From assembly GCF_030817595.1 (NCBI RefSeq), contig NZ_JAUSZN010000001.1:6498001-6562000 (forward strand): a stretch of 64,000 bases of DNA, written 5' to 3'. Below the pieces are notes generated by a model that was not told the DNA's origin, made no database searches, and saw nothing but the letters and a program-made list of their open reading frames with translations. Positions 36,783-45,159 of this stretch are shown in pieces; the stretch's first letter is position 1; every line of letters begins with the position of its first letter. This DNA comes from Neobacillus niacini (lineage in GTDB: Bacteria; Bacillota; Bacilli; Bacillales; Cytobacillaceae). A program made the position numbers and the translations under genes.

Positions 36783-37136
36783 TTGACAATTACTGCTGGT
36801 TATTGTATTCTTTAAAAGAATCAATATTTTCTAAATAAGGGAGTATGTTGTATGTTAGGTGTCGTTCTTAACTAATCCAATCAATTGGATATTTTCATTC
36901 CTGTGCAGCCTTGTTCATTTTTTATAATGAATGAAGGTTTATTTGAGTACGGTATTGGAATGAAGTTAAGAACAATGGGCATACCAAGCATACATGATTT
37001 TTTCCGTGCTGCTGTGTACAATTCCTGTAGACAGTTTTTTTTATGGATAAATACTGTATACCAAAACGAGCAAATACTCGTTTTATTTAGCTTAGCCGCA
37101 ATGACATTGTTCATTGCGGCTATTTTTATTTTATTT
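36783..37136 (+). promoter_or_regulatory. Attenuator-like structured leader of the MutS2 paralogue
   Basis: A promoter-like TTGACA (36783-36788) with TATTCT 17 bp later starts a leader of about 330 bases. It contains a 7-codon ORF, a long-range pair GTTCTTAAC (36864-36872) with GTTAAGAAC (36965-36973), a contiguous pair TTCATTCC (36893-36900) with GGAATGAA (36957-36964), inner hairpins, and then three terminator-like hairpins: 37012-37042 (T8), 37063-37088 and 37094-37136. Frames across it look non-coding. I infer transcription attenuation. Confidence 0.6.
36852..36875 (+). CDS. Putative 7-codon leader peptide (MLGVVLN)
   Basis: ATG 36852 has AAGGGAG (36837-36843) 8 bases upstream; TAA at 36873. 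The codons overlap the 5' arm of the long-range leader stem (GTTCTTAAC), so a stalled ribosome would change the fold. Layout similar to attenuators of antibiotic-response genes. Inferred, not proven. Confidence 0.45.
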   Translation: MLGVVLN

Positions 37137-37150
37137 TGGAGGGAAAAACA

Positions 37151-39082
37151 TTGAATACTCATACATTTAAAGTTTTGGAAGTACAAGAAATTAAAAAGAA
37201 AATAGCGGAATTTGCTTTAACCAATGAAGGAAAAGAAAAAATCTATAATCTACTTCCATCTACACATCTGAAGCAAATTGAAGCATGGTTAGATGAAGTT
37301 TCGGAGGCAGTTGAAATACTTAAGAAAAGTTCAAGTGTTCCTGTTCATGGACTTGGCGGGATGGAGCAAATCTTGGCTAAATTAAACAAAGGGACTGAGC
37401 TACGTCCTGATCAATTATCCAAGCTGTATGATTTTTTAGATTGCTGCGGGAAGATGCGCCGGTTCATGAAGGATAAAGAATACTTGGCACCAAGAGTTTC
37501 ATCATACGTAGCAGCAATTGAGGAGCTGCCTGACCTTGCAGAGGAAATTATCCGTTGTATCCGGAATGGAAGGGTAGATGATTATGCTTCCAAAGAGTTA
37601 TTGAAGATAAGAAAACAGATCGCTATTCATGAGGATCGGCTAAAAGAAAAAACCATGCAACTTATTCGTTCCAACAAATATAAAACCTTTTTACAAGAGA
37701 ACGTCGTGAGCCAAAGAGATGGAAGATATGTTATTCCTATTAAGAAGGAATACCGAAATAAAATTAAAGGTTCTGTGTTAGATACTTCTGCTTCAGGTTC
37801 AACCTTATATATTGAACCCGAAGAAATTGCTGTTTATCAAGAACAATTAACGTGGCTCTTAGCAGATGAGGATGTTGAAGTCCAAAAGGTTCTAACCTAC
37901 TTAACGGGGCTCGTTGAAGAGAAAGAGCAGCAAATTCGTATAGCTATCGAAACCATGGTCCATTATGATTTTTTGTTTGCAAAGGCGAAATATAGCAGGT
38001 CCATTAATGGCGCAAAAATTAAGGTAAATGATGAGAAGCAGATAAAGTTACTGCAGGCAAAGCACCCGCTCCTAGGTGATAAGGCCGTTCCATTATCATT
38101 AGAGATGATGGAAGGAAAAAGTGCACTCGTCATAACAGGTCCGAATACAGGTGGGAAAACAGTAAGTATAAAAACGGTAGGTTTATTGACACTCATGGTA
38201 CAGTGCGGTCTCCATATCCCTGCTTCCGCAGAAAGTAACCTTAGTATTTTTCAGCGTATCTTAGTGGATATTGGTGACGGTCAAAGTATAACTGAGAATC
38301 TTAGCACTTTTAGTTCACGGATCGTCAATATCATTGAGATCCTCAAGGATACCAATGACCAGAGTCTGGTTCTCCTTGATGAGCTTGGTTCTGGAACCGA
38401 TCCAGGGGAAGGAATGGGTCTTGCAACTGCGATATTAGAACAGCTATATCACAAAGGATTAGTGCTATTAGCTACGACACATTATAGTGAAATCAAAGAG
38501 TTTGCGGAAGAACATCCGGGATTTATTAATGGATCAATGGAATTCGATATTGAGTCACTCAGCCCTACCTATCGGCTAATTATAGGCAGAGGAGGAGAGA
38601 GTCAAGCGTTTGCCATCGCCTTAAAGCTAGGAATTCATCCAAAAATCATTGAGAGAGCACATTTAATCACGTATAAAGAAATGAAAACCTATGAAAATAA
38701 AGAAACTGATAGTTGGAAACAGAAGGAATTAGAAAAACAAGTCATTGTTAATAAATACAAGAATAGAAAAAAAGCTGTTGTAAATCCTGACGTAAATATA
38801 ATTCAATACAGTCAAGGGGATAATGTGAGGGTTTCACCAACAAATGAATTCGGGATTGTTTATAGCGGTCCTGACCAGCTGGGAAACTATGTTGTCCAAG
38901 TAAAAGGGGAAGAAATAGCCTTCAATCACAAAAGAATGAAACTATATATCGCGGCCGAGGAACTTTACCCTGCTGATTATGACTTTGATATCATTTTTGA
39001 GTCGAAAGAGAACCGGAAGAAAAGTAAGATACTTTCCAAAAGGCATGATGGTGAAATCATTATTGATCATACGGATTTATAA
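37151..39082 (+). CDS. MutS2-like ATPase lacking the Smr domain
   Basis: 643 aa from TTG 37151 with GGAGGG upstream. Coiled-coil/clamp N-terminal half, then the MutS ATPase: Walker A GPNTGGKTVSIKT, LSTFSSRI, LVLLDELGSGTDPGEG (Walker B) and ATTHYSEIKEF. The C-terminal third has a KOW-like segment (QGDNVRVSPTNEFGIVYSG) but stops without the Smr nuclease domain of full MutS2 (about 785 aa). B. subtilis MutS2 is described as a ribosome-collision factor; this paralogue keeps the ATPase and clamp only. The attenuator-like leader suggests induction by translational stress. Confidence 0.85.
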   Translation: MNTHTFKVLEVQEIKKKIAEFALTNEGKEKIYNLLPSTHLKQIEAWLDEVSEAVEILKKSSSVPVHGLGGMEQILAKLNKGTELRPDQLSKLYDFLDCCGKMRRFMKDKEYLAPRVSSYVAAIEELPDLAEEIIRCIRNGRVDDYASKELLKIRKQIAIHEDRLKEKTMQLIRSNKYKTFLQENVVSQRDGRYVIPIKKEYRNKIKGSVLDTSASGSTLYIEPEEIAVYQEQLTWLLADEDVEVQKVLTYLTGLVEEKEQQIRIAIETMVHYDFLFAKAKYSRSINGAKIKVNDEKQIKLLQAKHPLLGDKAVPLSLEMMEGKSALVITGPNTGGKTVSIKTVGLLTLMVQCGLHIPASAESNLSIFQRILVDIGDGQSITENLSTFSSRIVNIIEILKDTNDQSLVLLDELGSGTDPGEGMGLATAILEQLYHKGLVLLATTHYSEIKEFAEEHPGFINGSMEFDIESLSPTYRLIIGRGGESQAFAIALKLGIHPKIIERAHLITYKEMKTYENKETDSWKQKELEKQVIVNKYKNRKKAVVNPDVNIIQYSQGDNVRVSPTNEFGIVYSGPDQLGNYVVQVKGEEIAFNHKRMKLYIAAEELYPADYDFDIIFESKENRKKSKILSKRHDGEIIIDHTDL

Positions 39083-39118
39083 AGTCAGCCTTCCTACTCG
39101 GAAGGCTGACTCTTATTT
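39083..39118. terminator. Bidirectional intrinsic terminator
   Basis: A perfect 12-bp stem (39083-39094 with 39100-39111) with 5-base loop. It overlaps the 3' end of the small minus-strand gene. Confidence 0.8.
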
Positions 39119-39240
39119 GCATATTTTTCTGCAAGCAGCTGTTTCACCTGGTTATAACTTAAGCCTGACTGGTTATTTAATCTCTTTACTTCTTCAATGT
39201 CTGTTCCTACTACAGTTAATTTTTTTTCGTTCGTTTTCAT
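39094..39240 (-). CDS. Small conserved-looking protein, 48 aa
   Basis: ATG 39240 with GGAAGG 12 bases upstream. VGTDIEEVKRLNNQSGLSYNQVKQLLAEK: the EEVKRLNNQS segment recalls gamma-type small acid-soluble spore proteins, but the rest looks like a helical DNA-binding fragment. Function unknown. Its final codons and stop form part of the convergent terminator. Confidence 0.6.
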   Translation of the reverse strand: MKTNEKKLTVVGTDIEEVKRLNNQSGLSYNQVKQLLAEKYANKSQPSE

Positions 39241-39342
39241 TTAGATTTTATTCCTTCCTTATATTGTTTATGGTAAAGATTGTTTTTTTAGCAATGAAAA
39301 GGACATTTTTGGTACATACTATAAAAAAAGGAGGCGGTTCCC

Positions 39343-39528
39343 ATTTTTTATGGTAAAAGGGCTAAGGATGAAGAAGTTGAAGTAATTATGCTTGAAACTG
39401 AAATCTATTCTTGTATGGATAATGCATGTATCGGCTGGATGAGAAAGGATTTTGTTACGGACGACCTGCTTTGCCCAATGTGTGGTAACGAAATGGCTGC
39501 AGAAATTAGAGAGCTTCCGAAAATATAA
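39343..39528 (+). CDS. YdjO-like small zinc-ribbon-like protein, apparent ATT start
   Basis: 61 aa paralogue of the gene at 6812, with CMDNACIGW and CPMC motifs. The frame has a stop at 39322 and no ATG, GTG or TTG until ATG 39388, which has no ribosome binding site and would remove the conserved start. A perfect AAAGGAGG (39327-39334) is 8 bases from ATT 39343, giving M-F-Y-G-K-R, which aligns with M-A-F-G-R-R of the paralogue. AUU initiation is therefore the best reading. Role: cold-induced family, unknown mechanism. Confidence 0.75.
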   Translation: MFYGKRAKDEEVEVIMLETEIYSCMDNACIGWMRKDFVTDDLLCPMCGNEMAAEIRELPKI

Positions 39529-39542
39529 AGAATAAAGTATTT

Positions 39543-39576
39543 AAAAAGACTGTCAAAATAAATGACAGTCTTTTAT
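39543..39576. terminator. Bidirectional intrinsic terminator
   Basis: AAAAAGACTGTCA and TGACAGTCTTTT arms with a 7-base loop, between the ydjO-like gene and splA. Confidence 0.85.
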
Positions 39577-39830
39577 TCATCTCCAAAATCAAAAAAATGA
39601 CCCTCAAATGCCTTTTGTGCCGATTCAGAAGTAGGGAATAAAGCATCATCATCTTCAATAACATGAAAGGTCTCGTTTAGGAACAATGCAAGTGCATTGG
39701 GATCCTTTGGGTGAGCAACAATTTCTGCTGGTTTGATATTCGCAACAGTTGGTACATGTGGATTTCGATAGATTACAAACACTTCGTCTCCAGGCTTAGC
39801 ACTAGAAAGATCAACAATATCCATATCCAT
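39573..39830 (-). CDS. splA: SplA-like transcriptional regulator domain protein
   Basis: 85 aa. The stretch GDEVFVIYRNPHVPTVANIKPAEIV and ALALFLNETFHVIEDDDALFPTSESA matches my memory of SplA, the small negative regulator of the spore photoproduct lyase gene in B. subtilis. The lyase gene splB is not adjacent here, so the regulatory target is open. GGGAAGG precedes the ATG; a second ATG two codons on is equally usable. Confidence 0.72.
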   Translation of the reverse strand: MDMDIVDLSSAKPGDEVFVIYRNPHVPTVANIKPAEIVAHPKDPNALALFLNETFHVIEDDDALFPTSESAQKAFEGHFFDFGDE

Positions 39831-39844
39831 TTACCTTCCCTTAA

Positions 39845-40016
39845 TTACAAATTTTCATTCTGCTGGCGAATTTCATCACCGGTTATCATGATATTTGCGT
39901 CCTCAAGTTCCTTATGTTGATCAACAGACTCACCAGGAACATATTTTTCACTAGGATAAATACCTCCATGTATGGATGTTTGTTTCTTTCTCGGATGAAC
40001 TAGATTCCTTACCCAT
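39845..40016 (-). pseudogene. Small gene with a frameshift, about 56 aa if corrected
   Basis: ATG 40016 has an ideal AGGAGGTG site, but its frame stops after about 21 codons. The +1 frame carries a coherent sequence, HGGIYPSEKYVPGESVDQH then KELEDANIMITGDEIRQQN, to the stop at 39845, with no start codon of its own. One extra base (an A in GAAAC near 39988) explains both. Hydrophilic, possibly spore-related. True mutation or sequencing error is undecided. Confidence 0.6.
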
Positions 40017-40082
40017 TACAAACACCTCCTTTTTTAAGCTTTTGCTTTCTCTATTGGGTTTATTCCTTCCTTAATTTTCAAC

Positions 40083-40107
40083 AAAAAAACTCCCTGATAT
40101 GGGGAGC
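40083..40107 (-). terminator. Intrinsic terminator after the yhfH-like pair
   Basis: CTCCC and GGGAG arms; T7 on the minus strand. Confidence 0.7.
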
Positions 40108-40120
40108 CTGGTAACTTGTT

Positions 40121-40255
40121 CTATTCGTCTTTACTAGCTAGACAGCGATCACATTCCATTAAGTAGCTTTCTGCTTGTTCTTCCATATGCTGCCCACACT
40201 CTGGGCATTCTTTTTTTGGCAAAGTGCGGAAAAATTCAACTGGACTAATTAACAT
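40121..40255 (-). CDS. YhfH-family small zinc-finger-like protein (copy 1)
   Basis: 44 aa, ATG 40255 with GGAGG. PVEFFRTLPKKECPECGQHMEEQAESYLMECDRC: two CxxC pairs, likely a zinc ribbon. This is the YhfH family pattern; function unknown. Nearly identical to the gene at 40338 and sharing its upstream sequence, so a recent tandem duplication. Confidence 0.78.
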   Translation of the reverse strand: MLISPVEFFRTLPKKECPECGQHMEEQAESYLMECDRCLASKDE

Positions 40256-40337
40256 TGAAAAAACCTCCTCTTTTTTAATACAGTTTATTAACCCTAAGTT
40301 TGTTGTAGTACAGCATGAACAAAAAAATATTTTCTGT

Positions 40338-40472
40338 CTATTCTTCTCTTTTTGCTAAACAGCGGTCACATTCCATTAAGTAGCTTTCTGCCTGTTCTTC
40401 GATGTGCTGCCCACATTCTGGACATTCCTTTTTTGGCAAAGTACGGAAAAATTCAACTGGATTCATTAACAC
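40338..40472 (-). CDS. YhfH-family small zinc-finger-like protein (copy 2)
   Basis: 44 aa from GTG 40472, after GGAGGAG. It differs from copy 1 at only a few residues (MNP for ISP, HI for HM, KREE for SKDE). Both copies are preceded by the same promoter-like block with TTTTTTAATACAGTTTATTAAC and TGTTGTAGTACAG (plus-strand reading), at about 40272-40315 and 40491-40535. Confidence 0.78.
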   Translation of the reverse strand: MLMNPVEFFRTLPKKECPECGQHIEEQAESYLMECDRCLAKREE

Positions 40473-40778
40473 TTAAAATTCTCCTCCTTTTTTAATACAG
40501 TTTATTAACTTTTCATCTGTTGTAGTACAGTATAATCAAAAAAAGTAAATTTGTGTAGTCCTTTTTTGAAAATATTTTATTTTTTTTGAAAAATGAAACA
40601 TTTATCCTGCATTTTAATTTTGTGCATGCAGGCTTCAAATTATGTATGTGGAAAACAGTTATATATGGTTAAAATAATATAAATTCGACAATTTTGTGAA
40701 CAAAAACATTTCCCTGCAGTAATGGTTTCCATTACAATCAAAGTAAAAAGAGATTAGGTAAAAGGGGGGATGCTGTAA
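40473..40778. other. Intergenic region before the histidine kinase
   Basis: About 300 bases, very A/T-rich. The first 70 bases are the duplicated yhfH upstream block. TTTTGTGAACAAAA near 40693 is palindromic and could be an operator. No ORF or clear promoter seen. Confidence 0.5.
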
Positions 40779-43322
40779 ATGGATACAGTGTCAGCGGAAT
40801 TTCATCCATTTTTAATTGTTATTGCCATAGGATTAACGATTATGGCTTCATATACAGGTTTAGACATGTTTACCTTAATAAAAAATTCAAAGAATAGTAA
40901 AAGGCTTTTATTGCTTGGCGGCTCTTTAGCAATGGGGGTTGGCATATGGGTAATGAATTTCCTAGGGTTAATAGCGGCTGATATAAACCGCTTTTCAAGT
41001 TACCAAATACCCCTGACGATTTTGTCAATCTTTATTGGGATCGCCTTTTCAGGGATGGCTTTCATTCCTCTGTTTAGGAGGGTTATAAGAAGGATTCATT
41101 TATTTATTGCGAGTTTGTTCTTAACGACCGGTGTTTTTGCTATCCATATAATAAGTATATATGCAATGAACCTGACGATCGAATACAATGTTCCGCTTTT
41201 TATATTCTCCGGACTATTGATATTTGGGTCTTTTTTATTTGCTTTATGGATCCTTTTTTCTTCAAAAACCTATTCAAAAGGAAGTCAAACTTGGTTAAAA
41301 CCAATTAGTGCTTTGATAATTTCAGGCGCCATTGCAGAAGGGCATTTTCTTTTAAAAAGAGCTTCAACCATTATTTCAAACAATAATAATTTAAATGAAT
41401 CCATTAATGAAGAGACATTTTTAATATATTTAGTTTTATTTGTCACAGTTTTAATTATTAGCGGGTTAATTGCTTCAAGTACGTTGATTAGTAAGCAGCT
41501 TGCCGAATCCGATACGAACTTGAAGGATATCAAAGCGGCTTTAGATGCTTCGACAATTGTGGCTATTACAGATGCTAAAGGGACGATAATATTTGTAAAT
41601 GATAAATTTGAAGAAATCTCTAAATATAGTAAGGAAGAAATTATCGGAAAGAACCATCGCCTATTGAATTCAGGATATCACTCAAAAGAATTTTTTCAGG
41701 AATTATGGTCAACCATTCAAACTGGCAAAATTTGGCGGGGAGAAATTAGAAATAAAGCCAAAGATGGTTCTCTTTATTGGGTGGATACTACCATTGTTCC
41801 TTTCTTAGATAAAAAAGGGAATCCAGTTCAATATATTGCTATTCGATCTGATATTTCCAATCGTAAGAATGCAGAAAAGGCATTGTTGGAATCTATTAAA
41901 GAAACTAGGGATATCACCTTTGCGCTCGACCAATCTTCCATAATTGCCATTACCGATCAAAATGGAAAAATTACAAGTGTAAATGATAAGTTTTGCGAAA
42001 TATCGAAATACAGTCGTGAGGAATTACTTGGTGAGGATCACAGGATATTAAATTCAGGCTACCATTCACGGGAATTTTTTAAAGAACTCTGGCGGACGAT
42101 AGGTCAGGGAGAGGTGTGGAAAGGCGAAATATGCAACCGCGCTAAAGATGGAACACTTTATTGGGTAGATACAACCATTGTTCCTTTTTTAAATGAAAAT
42201 GGGAAGCCCTATCAATACGTTGCCATTCGTACTGATATTTCCGATCGAAAAAAAGCAGAAGATCACTTAAGAGAATCAATTAAGGATAATACAGACATCC
42301 GCTTTGCACTTGATCAATCTACGATTGTGGCATTTACAGACGCCAGAGGAATCATTACAAGTGTAAATGATAAATTCTGTGAAATCTCAAAATACAGCCG
42401 TGAAGAGATTATTGGGAAAGATCATAACATCCTAAATTCTGGGCATCATTCCAAGCTGTTCTTCAAAGATCTATGGAAAACAATTGGGGAAGGGAAAGTT
42501 TGGAAGGGGGAAATAAGAAATAAAGCAAAGGATGGAACATACTACTGGGTAGATACAACCATTGTTCCTTTCTTGAATGAAAATGGGAAGCCATACCAAT
42601 ATGTAGCGATTCGTAATGATATTACGGAACGAAAGAAAACAGAAGAGATTGTCCATCGTCAAGATAAGTTGGCGGCTGTTGGACAATTAGCAGCAGGAGT
42701 AGCGCATGAAATTCGCAATCCGCTTACATCGATGAAAGGATATGCAGAGTTCCTTACATTAGATGAAAAGGACCCCGAACGTTTAGAATTTATTAATATT
42801 ATTCTCGATGAAATTGAACGGGTCAATACGATTGTGGAGGATTTCATGGTATTGGCAAAACCGAAGATGGTTGAACTAGAAGAAAAGAATGTGGTTCCAG
42901 TAATTAAAAATGTAGTATCACTACTTGAATTTGAAGCTAGGAAGAAGCATGTGAAGCTTTCATTAGATTGCCCACATGAAATTATCCAGATTGAATGTGA
43001 TGAAAACCGTTTAAAGCAGGTGTTTTTAAACTTTATTAAAAATGGTATCGAAGCCATGCCAAATGGCGGCGAATTGCATGTTAGAACCATGATTCGTGAT
43101 AACAATGTCCAAATCTCGATTCAGGACACAGGCGTCGGAATACCAAAAGAAAAACTAAATCAGCTTGGTGAACCATTCTATACAACCAAGAAAAATGGTA
43201 ACGGACTAGGATTAATGGTCAGTTTTAAAACTATTGAAAATCATAATGGAAAAGTGTTCGTTGAAAGTGAGCCAAATAAAGGCACTACCTTTAATATCCT
43301 TTTACCCGCAAAACCAGCATGA
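40779..43322 (+). CDS. Membrane sensor histidine kinase with three tandem PAS domains
   Basis: 847 aa. Residues 1-240 hold about seven membrane spans, MHYT-like in layout but with degenerate motifs (WVMNFLG, FAIHIIS). Three PAS domains follow at about 250-365, 377-490 and 505-615, almost identical in ISKYS.EE..G..H..LNSG.HS and KDG..YWVDTTIVPFL. Then HisKA with H643 in VAHEIRNPL and an HATPase domain (NGIEAM, DTGVGIP, GNGLGL). No response regulator is adjacent, as with sporulation-type orphan kinases feeding Spo0F. The ligand is unknown. Its terminator holds the IS1182-family insertion. Confidence 0.9.
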   Translation: MDTVSAEFHPFLIVIAIGLTIMASYTGLDMFTLIKNSKNSKRLLLLGGSLAMGVGIWVMNFLGLIAADINRFSSYQIPLTILSIFIGIAFSGMAFIPLFRRVIRRIHLFIASLFLTTGVFAIHIISIYAMNLTIEYNVPLFIFSGLLIFGSFLFALWILFSSKTYSKGSQTWLKPISALIISGAIAEGHFLLKRASTIISNNNNLNESINEETFLIYLVLFVTVLIISGLIASSTLISKQLAESDTNLKDIKAALDASTIVAITDAKGTIIFVNDKFEEISKYSKEEIIGKNHRLLNSGYHSKEFFQELWSTIQTGKIWRGEIRNKAKDGSLYWVDTTIVPFLDKKGNPVQYIAIRSDISNRKNAEKALLESIKETRDITFALDQSSIIAITDQNGKITSVNDKFCEISKYSREELLGEDHRILNSGYHSREFFKELWRTIGQGEVWKGEICNRAKDGTLYWVDTTIVPFLNENGKPYQYVAIRTDISDRKKAEDHLRESIKDNTDIRFALDQSTIVAFTDARGIITSVNDKFCEISKYSREEIIGKDHNILNSGHHSKLFFKDLWKTIGEGKVWKGEIRNKAKDGTYYWVDTTIVPFLNENGKPYQYVAIRNDITERKKTEEIVHRQDKLAAVGQLAAGVAHEIRNPLTSMKGYAEFLTLDEKDPERLEFINIILDEIERVNTIVEDFMVLAKPKMVELEEKNVVPVIKNVVSLLEFEARKKHVKLSLDCPHEIIQIECDENRLKQVFLNFIKNGIEAMPNGGELHVRTMIRDNNVQISIQDTGVGIPKEKLNQLGEPFYTTKKNGNGLGLMVSFKTIENHNGKVFVESEPNKGTTFNILLPAKPA

Positions 43323-43329
43323 TTAAAAC

Positions 43330-43346
43330 GGAAGATTTTATCTTCT
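43330..43346. repeat. Left 17-bp target duplication of the IS1182-family element
   Basis: GGAAGATTTTATCTTCT, identical to 45027-45043. The sequence is the hairpin of the kinase gene's intrinsic terminator. Confidence 0.85.
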
Positions 43347-43405
43347 CAGATTGTCGAGAAAGGTATCTTTCTCGGCAATTTTTATTTTTCTGGCCTGCCC
43401 AAAGG

Positions 43406-43541
43406 CCTGTTGATTTCCGCTCCAGTTGCTTCGCTTTCCGCGGGCGTGCCGGGGAGCCTCCTCAGCGCTTAAGCGCCTGCGGGGTCTCCCCAGCCCCGTA
43501 CTCCCGCAGGAGTCTTCGCACCTTCCGCTCCAATCAACAGG
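43406..43541. repeat. 136-bp GC-rich inverted-repeat element inside the IS
   Basis: Bounded by CCTGTTGATT (43406-43415) and AATCAACAGG (43532-43541), strongly GC-rich in an A/T-rich genome. TTCCGCTCCA occurs inside both ends and several GC hairpins lie between. Similar blocks are, from memory, scattered in Bacillus intergenic regions. Its right end supplies the last four codons and stop of the transposase. Confidence 0.75.
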
Positions 43542-44928
43542 GGGAATGAACCTGGAGATTGCCACACACTTTTTCAAACCTGGCTAAGTGCGTGGCAATC
43601 TTTTTCATGTTTTGGCATGCTGCGGTAAGTAACACTTGCTCACTCGCATTTTGCAATCCCCGTAACCTACAATAGCGAAGCCCATGCAGTTCTTTTGAAT
43701 CTGCGAAGCTTCGCTCTACTTTTTCTTTTCTAAATTTATATAGTATTTTACCTGACTTTGAAAGTCTGTTAAGTCGAACCTTTTCCTTATGTTCCTCCCA
43801 AACATGTCTGGTAACTACTTTTGTTTTATTTTGAGATTTTGTACACTCAGGCAGGAGTGGGCAGTTAGTACACTTTTTAGGATCTGACTTATATTCCCGA
43901 TAACCTTCTCTTGTAGTTGTACGATATTGTAACTCCTGACCATTTGGACAAACATACAAATCTCTATCTTTGTCATATGTAAACTTCCATTTAGGAAATA
44001 ACCCTTTTGTTGATTGATATCTTCTGTGAGCGATAACTCCAAAAATATTGCGTTCATTAAGTCCTTTACAAATCGGATTTGTCAGGTAACCCGAATCAAG
44101 TGCCACAGCTTCTACTTTAAATCCAAAACGTTCGACCTGACGGTCTAACCGTGAAAGATAGGGGACAGAATCGTGAACATTTCCTGGTGTAACATACGCA
44201 TCAGTTATGATGTTGAACTTCATGTCGGTAGTTCGATGATCAAGATAACAGAACATCTCCTGTTTATTCTCTCGTGACATAAACCCGCATTCAGGATCAG
44301 TTGTGCTCAGTCGTATTTCCTTTTTCTCGGTCACCTCCTCCTTTTCCTTTAAAGGCTTTTTTCCATGATCTCTCCTGTCTTCCTCAATAGCTTTGTTTAA
44401 ATCTTCTACATATTCACGTGTTTCAACTTCCACTTCAACTCTAGAGAATTTATGTTTGTTTGCATTCGCTTTAAGGTGTGTGGAATCGGAAAATAAAACT
44501 CTTCCTCCAACCATCTTGTGGTTAATTGCTTTGAAGACAATCTCATCAAAAATTTCCTGAAATATATTTGTATCTTTAAAACGGGTTCGCCGATTCCAAC
44601 TAATGGTGGAATGATGGGGAACTGTATCGTTTAGCTTTAATCCTAAGAACCATCGATAGGCCACATTCGTCTGAATTTCACGCTCTAATTGTCGTTCAGA
44701 ACGAATGCCATAAAAATATCCGATAAACATCATCTTAAAGAGCTGTATAGGGTCCGAAGGACGCCCGTTATTTTCTGAATAAAAAGGACGGACCTTCTCA
44801 CCAATAAAAGAAAAATCAATATACTTGTCCACCTTCCTTAATAGGTGATCTTGCGGTACTAAATCATCAATAAAAACAAATTCAGCTTCGTTTTGTATTT
44901 CTCTTTTTGGCTTATACATTCTATCCAC
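43534..44928 (-). CDS. IS1182-family transposase
   Basis: 464 aa DDE transposase. [21 protein letters not shown] at the N-terminus, [15 protein letters not shown] and [11 protein letters not shown] carry Asp residues, and [20 protein letters not shown] the Glu. A C-terminal zinc-finger-like CPNGQ...C..C...C region is present. The last residues (HSPC) come from the inserted GC-rich element, so the native C-terminus was slightly different. The gene looks otherwise intact. Confidence 0.9.
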   Translation of the reverse strand: MDRMYKPKREIQNEAEFVFIDDLVPQDHLLRKVDKYIDFSFIGEKVRPFYSENNGRPSDPIQLFKMMFIGYFYGIRSERQLEREIQTNVAYRWFLGLKLNDTVPHHSTISWNRRTRFKDTNIFQEIFDEIVFKAINHKMVGGRVLFSDSTHLKANANKHKFSRVEVEVETREYVEDLNKAIEEDRRDHGKKPLKEKEEVTEKKEIRLSTTDPECGFMSRENKQEMFCYLDHRTTDMKFNIITDAYVTPGNVHDSVPYLSRLDRQVERFGFKVEAVALDSGYLTNPICKGLNERNIFGVIAHRRYQSTKGLFPKWKFTYDKDRDLYVCPNGQELQYRTTTREGYREYKSDPKKCTNCPLLPECTKSQNKTKVVTRHVWEEHKEKVRLNRLSKSGKILYKFRKEKVERSFADSKELHGLRYCRLRGLQNASEQVLLTAACQNMKKIATHLARFEKVCGNLQVHSPC

Positions 44929-45026
44929 CGTCCTGTTATTTATATGTATATTATAGCATATTAACGCGGTGAATCATTAAAGTAATTACAAAAAATAATA
45001 GCTGTCGAGATTTTCTCGACAGCCTG

Positions 45027-45055
45027 GGAAGATTTTATCTTCTGTTTTTTTTTTT
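45027..45055 (+). terminator. Right target duplication and terminator displaced from the kinase gene
   Basis: GGAAGATTTTATCTTCT (45027-45043) is followed by G and T13. With ACG from the left junction this was the kinase terminator; it now lies 1.7 kb away, beyond the IS. Confidence 0.75.
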
Positions 45056-45159
45056 TTCAAAAAATAGACAATTATTTTTTAAAATAATTAAGCTACTTTT
45101 TGGTTGAATAGATTAATATGTTTATATAAGTATAAATGTTTAATTTAGGAGGGGAAAAT

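Larger units (their letters stand above)
43347..45026 (-). mobile_element. IS1182-family insertion sequence
   Basis: 1680 bp with inverted repeats: CAGATTGTCGAGAAA at the left and, read inward, CAGGCTGTCGAGAAA at the right (13 of 15 identical), each continuing into its own hairpin. It is flanked by a perfect 17-bp direct repeat that is itself a terminator hairpin. It carries one transposase gene and a 136-bp GC-rich element near its left end. Confidence 0.88.

Noticed and set aside
36885..37154. 89-codon ORF upstream of the MutS2 paralogue
   Set aside because: It runs through three terminator hairpins and into the mutS2-like start in another frame. It has no ribosome binding site and no protein-like pattern.
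43319..43549. ORFs on both strands in the GC-rich block
   Set aside because: They come from the composition of the inverted-repeat element. Arg/Pro/Ser-rich with no plausible start.
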